Shown here piece after piece: positions 29,256 through 29,777 of a stretch of DNA of 29,777 nt. The first letter of the stretch is position 1; the number at the start of each line of letters is the position of its first letter. The stretch is taken from NCBI GenBank assembly GCA_964501905.1, contig CAZCTW010000017.1:1-29777 (forward strand), written 5' to 3'. Source of the stretch: B69-G16 sp964501905. GTDB taxonomy: Archaea; Thermoproteota; Thermoprotei; Thermofilales; B69-G16. The notes beneath the pieces were generated by a model. It saw nothing but the letters and a program-made list of their open reading frames with translations. It ran no database searches and was not told the DNA's origin. The position numbers and the translations under genes are program-made.

Positions 29256-29777
29256 CTATTGACAGCAGTACGTAGCCTTAAACAAGTCCTGCAGGTTCCC
29301 CAGCATGCTGTCTAGGTGCTCTGCAAAGTCCTCGGAGTACCTTTTAAGACTCTTGATGCCCTCCAACTCCTTAATCTTGACTAGGACCTTGTCTTTCAGT
29401 ACCTGCACTGACTTCCTTAGTTGCGTAACGGCACCTTCCAGATCCCCGTCCAAGTACCTATGATATCCGTCCAATAGGTACTGTGTAGCCTCAGCTAATC
29501 CGGGGCTTCCAGTCTCGAGAAGATATACGATGCCGAGAATGCCCAGCCTTATTGCGCCGTACGTGCTCTTGAGTATAAAGACTACTTCGTTCCCATACTC
29601 GGGCAGTATTTTCACTTCATGAGGCAACACTACTCTATCTCCTACCTTCACTATGGCCACCGTAACGTAATAGCCAGCTGCTATCCCTAGCCCGTCCACC
29701 TGGCTCCTTGATAGCGTAATGTAAGACTTCCACTCGTTATACTCGTATTTCCACTTCAGGAGAAGCTTGACAGGCTT
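29256..29777 (-). CDS. Unknown protein, 5' end outside the window
   Basis: The frame is open to the window edge (first codons read KPVKLLLKWKYEYNEWKSYI), so the GTG at 29699 is not necessarily the start. The visible 173 residues have a beta-rich N-terminal part (VDGLGIAAGYYVTVAIVKVG, DRVVLPHEVKILPEYGNEVV), then a helical part with YRYLDGDLEGAVTQLRKSVQ and KDKVLVKIKELEGIKSLKR, like a small helical-bundle or HEPN-like domain. It ends CCQ at TAG 29256-29258. I recognise no family. Gene-free bases lie between it and the M48 gene. Confidence 0.5.
   Translation of the reverse strand, partial: KPVKLLLKWKYEYNEWKSYITLSRSQVDGLGIAAGYYVTVAIVKVGDRVVLPHEVKILPEYGNEVVFILKSTYGAIRLGILGIVYLLETGSPGLAEATQYLLDGYHRYLDGDLEGAVTQLRKSVQVLKDKVLVKIKELEGIKSLKRYSEDFAEHLDSMLGNLQDLFKATYCCQ

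Noticed and set aside
1..29777. CRISPR arrays, tRNA, rRNA and insertion sequences
   Set aside because: I looked for regularly spaced repeats, cloverleaf-type GGTTCGAATCC arms and transposase motifs on both strands and found none convincing.

Overview
The window looks like a chromosomal segment of a thermophilic archaeon, probably of the Thermoproteota/Korarchaeota side of the tree; I cannot name the genus. Reasons: TATA boxes about 25-30 bp upstream of start codons (leaderless transcription), many GTG/TTG starts, several VapBC and AbrB-type toxin-antitoxin loci, an RPA-like OB-fold/zinc protein, an F420-type LLM oxidoreductase, an archaeal Hdr-like Fe-S protein and a class III ribonucleotide reductase with its activase. 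No tRNA, rRNA, CRISPR array or intact insertion sequence was seen. Layout. 1-2.5 kb: tail of an ABC ATPase, a broken RPA-like single-strand-binding locus, a HAD hydrolase and a small membrane protein. 2.5-8.8 kb: two drug-export modules side by side. A MATE transporter is divergent from a PadR regulator across a 46-bp near-perfect palindrome. An ArsR-type regulator is translationally coupled to two half-transporters forming a heterodimeric ABC exporter with one degenerate ATP site. 8.8-12.4 kb: a VapC toxin whose antitoxin gene carries an internal amber codon, a decayed copper-ATPase fragment, other membrane-gene debris, an alpha/beta hydrolase and a frameshifted AbrB gene. 12.4-16.1 kb: ordinary enzymes (LLM oxidoreductase, GH-A-like TIM barrel, GrpB-family protein, inositol-monophosphatase-like protein). 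16.1-17.8 kb: 1.7 kb of small or broken genes. 17.8-20.5 kb: nrdD-nrdG. 20.5-24.9 kb: a VapBC pair with a frameshifted toxin, an HdrD/GlpC-like Fe-S protein, an intact AbrB-PIN pair, and a ribbon-helix-helix/DUF5678-like protein overlapping a retropepsin-like aspartic protease. 24.9-26.0 kb: a membrane-anchored beta-propeller gene broken into pieces. 26.5-29.8 kb: an RNA-ligase-like protein, then a distinctly GC-richer tail with a methyltransferase, a broken M48 protease and a partial unknown gene. Two themes stand out. Regulators and antitoxins are repeatedly preceded by inverted repeats overlapping the promoter, consistent with autoregulation. Accessory and small genes carry many lesions (frameshifts and nonsense codons, several at apparent Trp positions), while more than 10 kb of long housekeeping or transport ORFs are unbroken. 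This looks more like selective gene decay than uniform sequencing error, though some single-base indels sit in short G/C runs and need read-level checks. The best candidate for an under-described system is the RHH-DUF5678/aspartic-protease pair at 24.06-24.84 kb, which has toxin-antitoxin-like architecture with a protease in place of the toxin.
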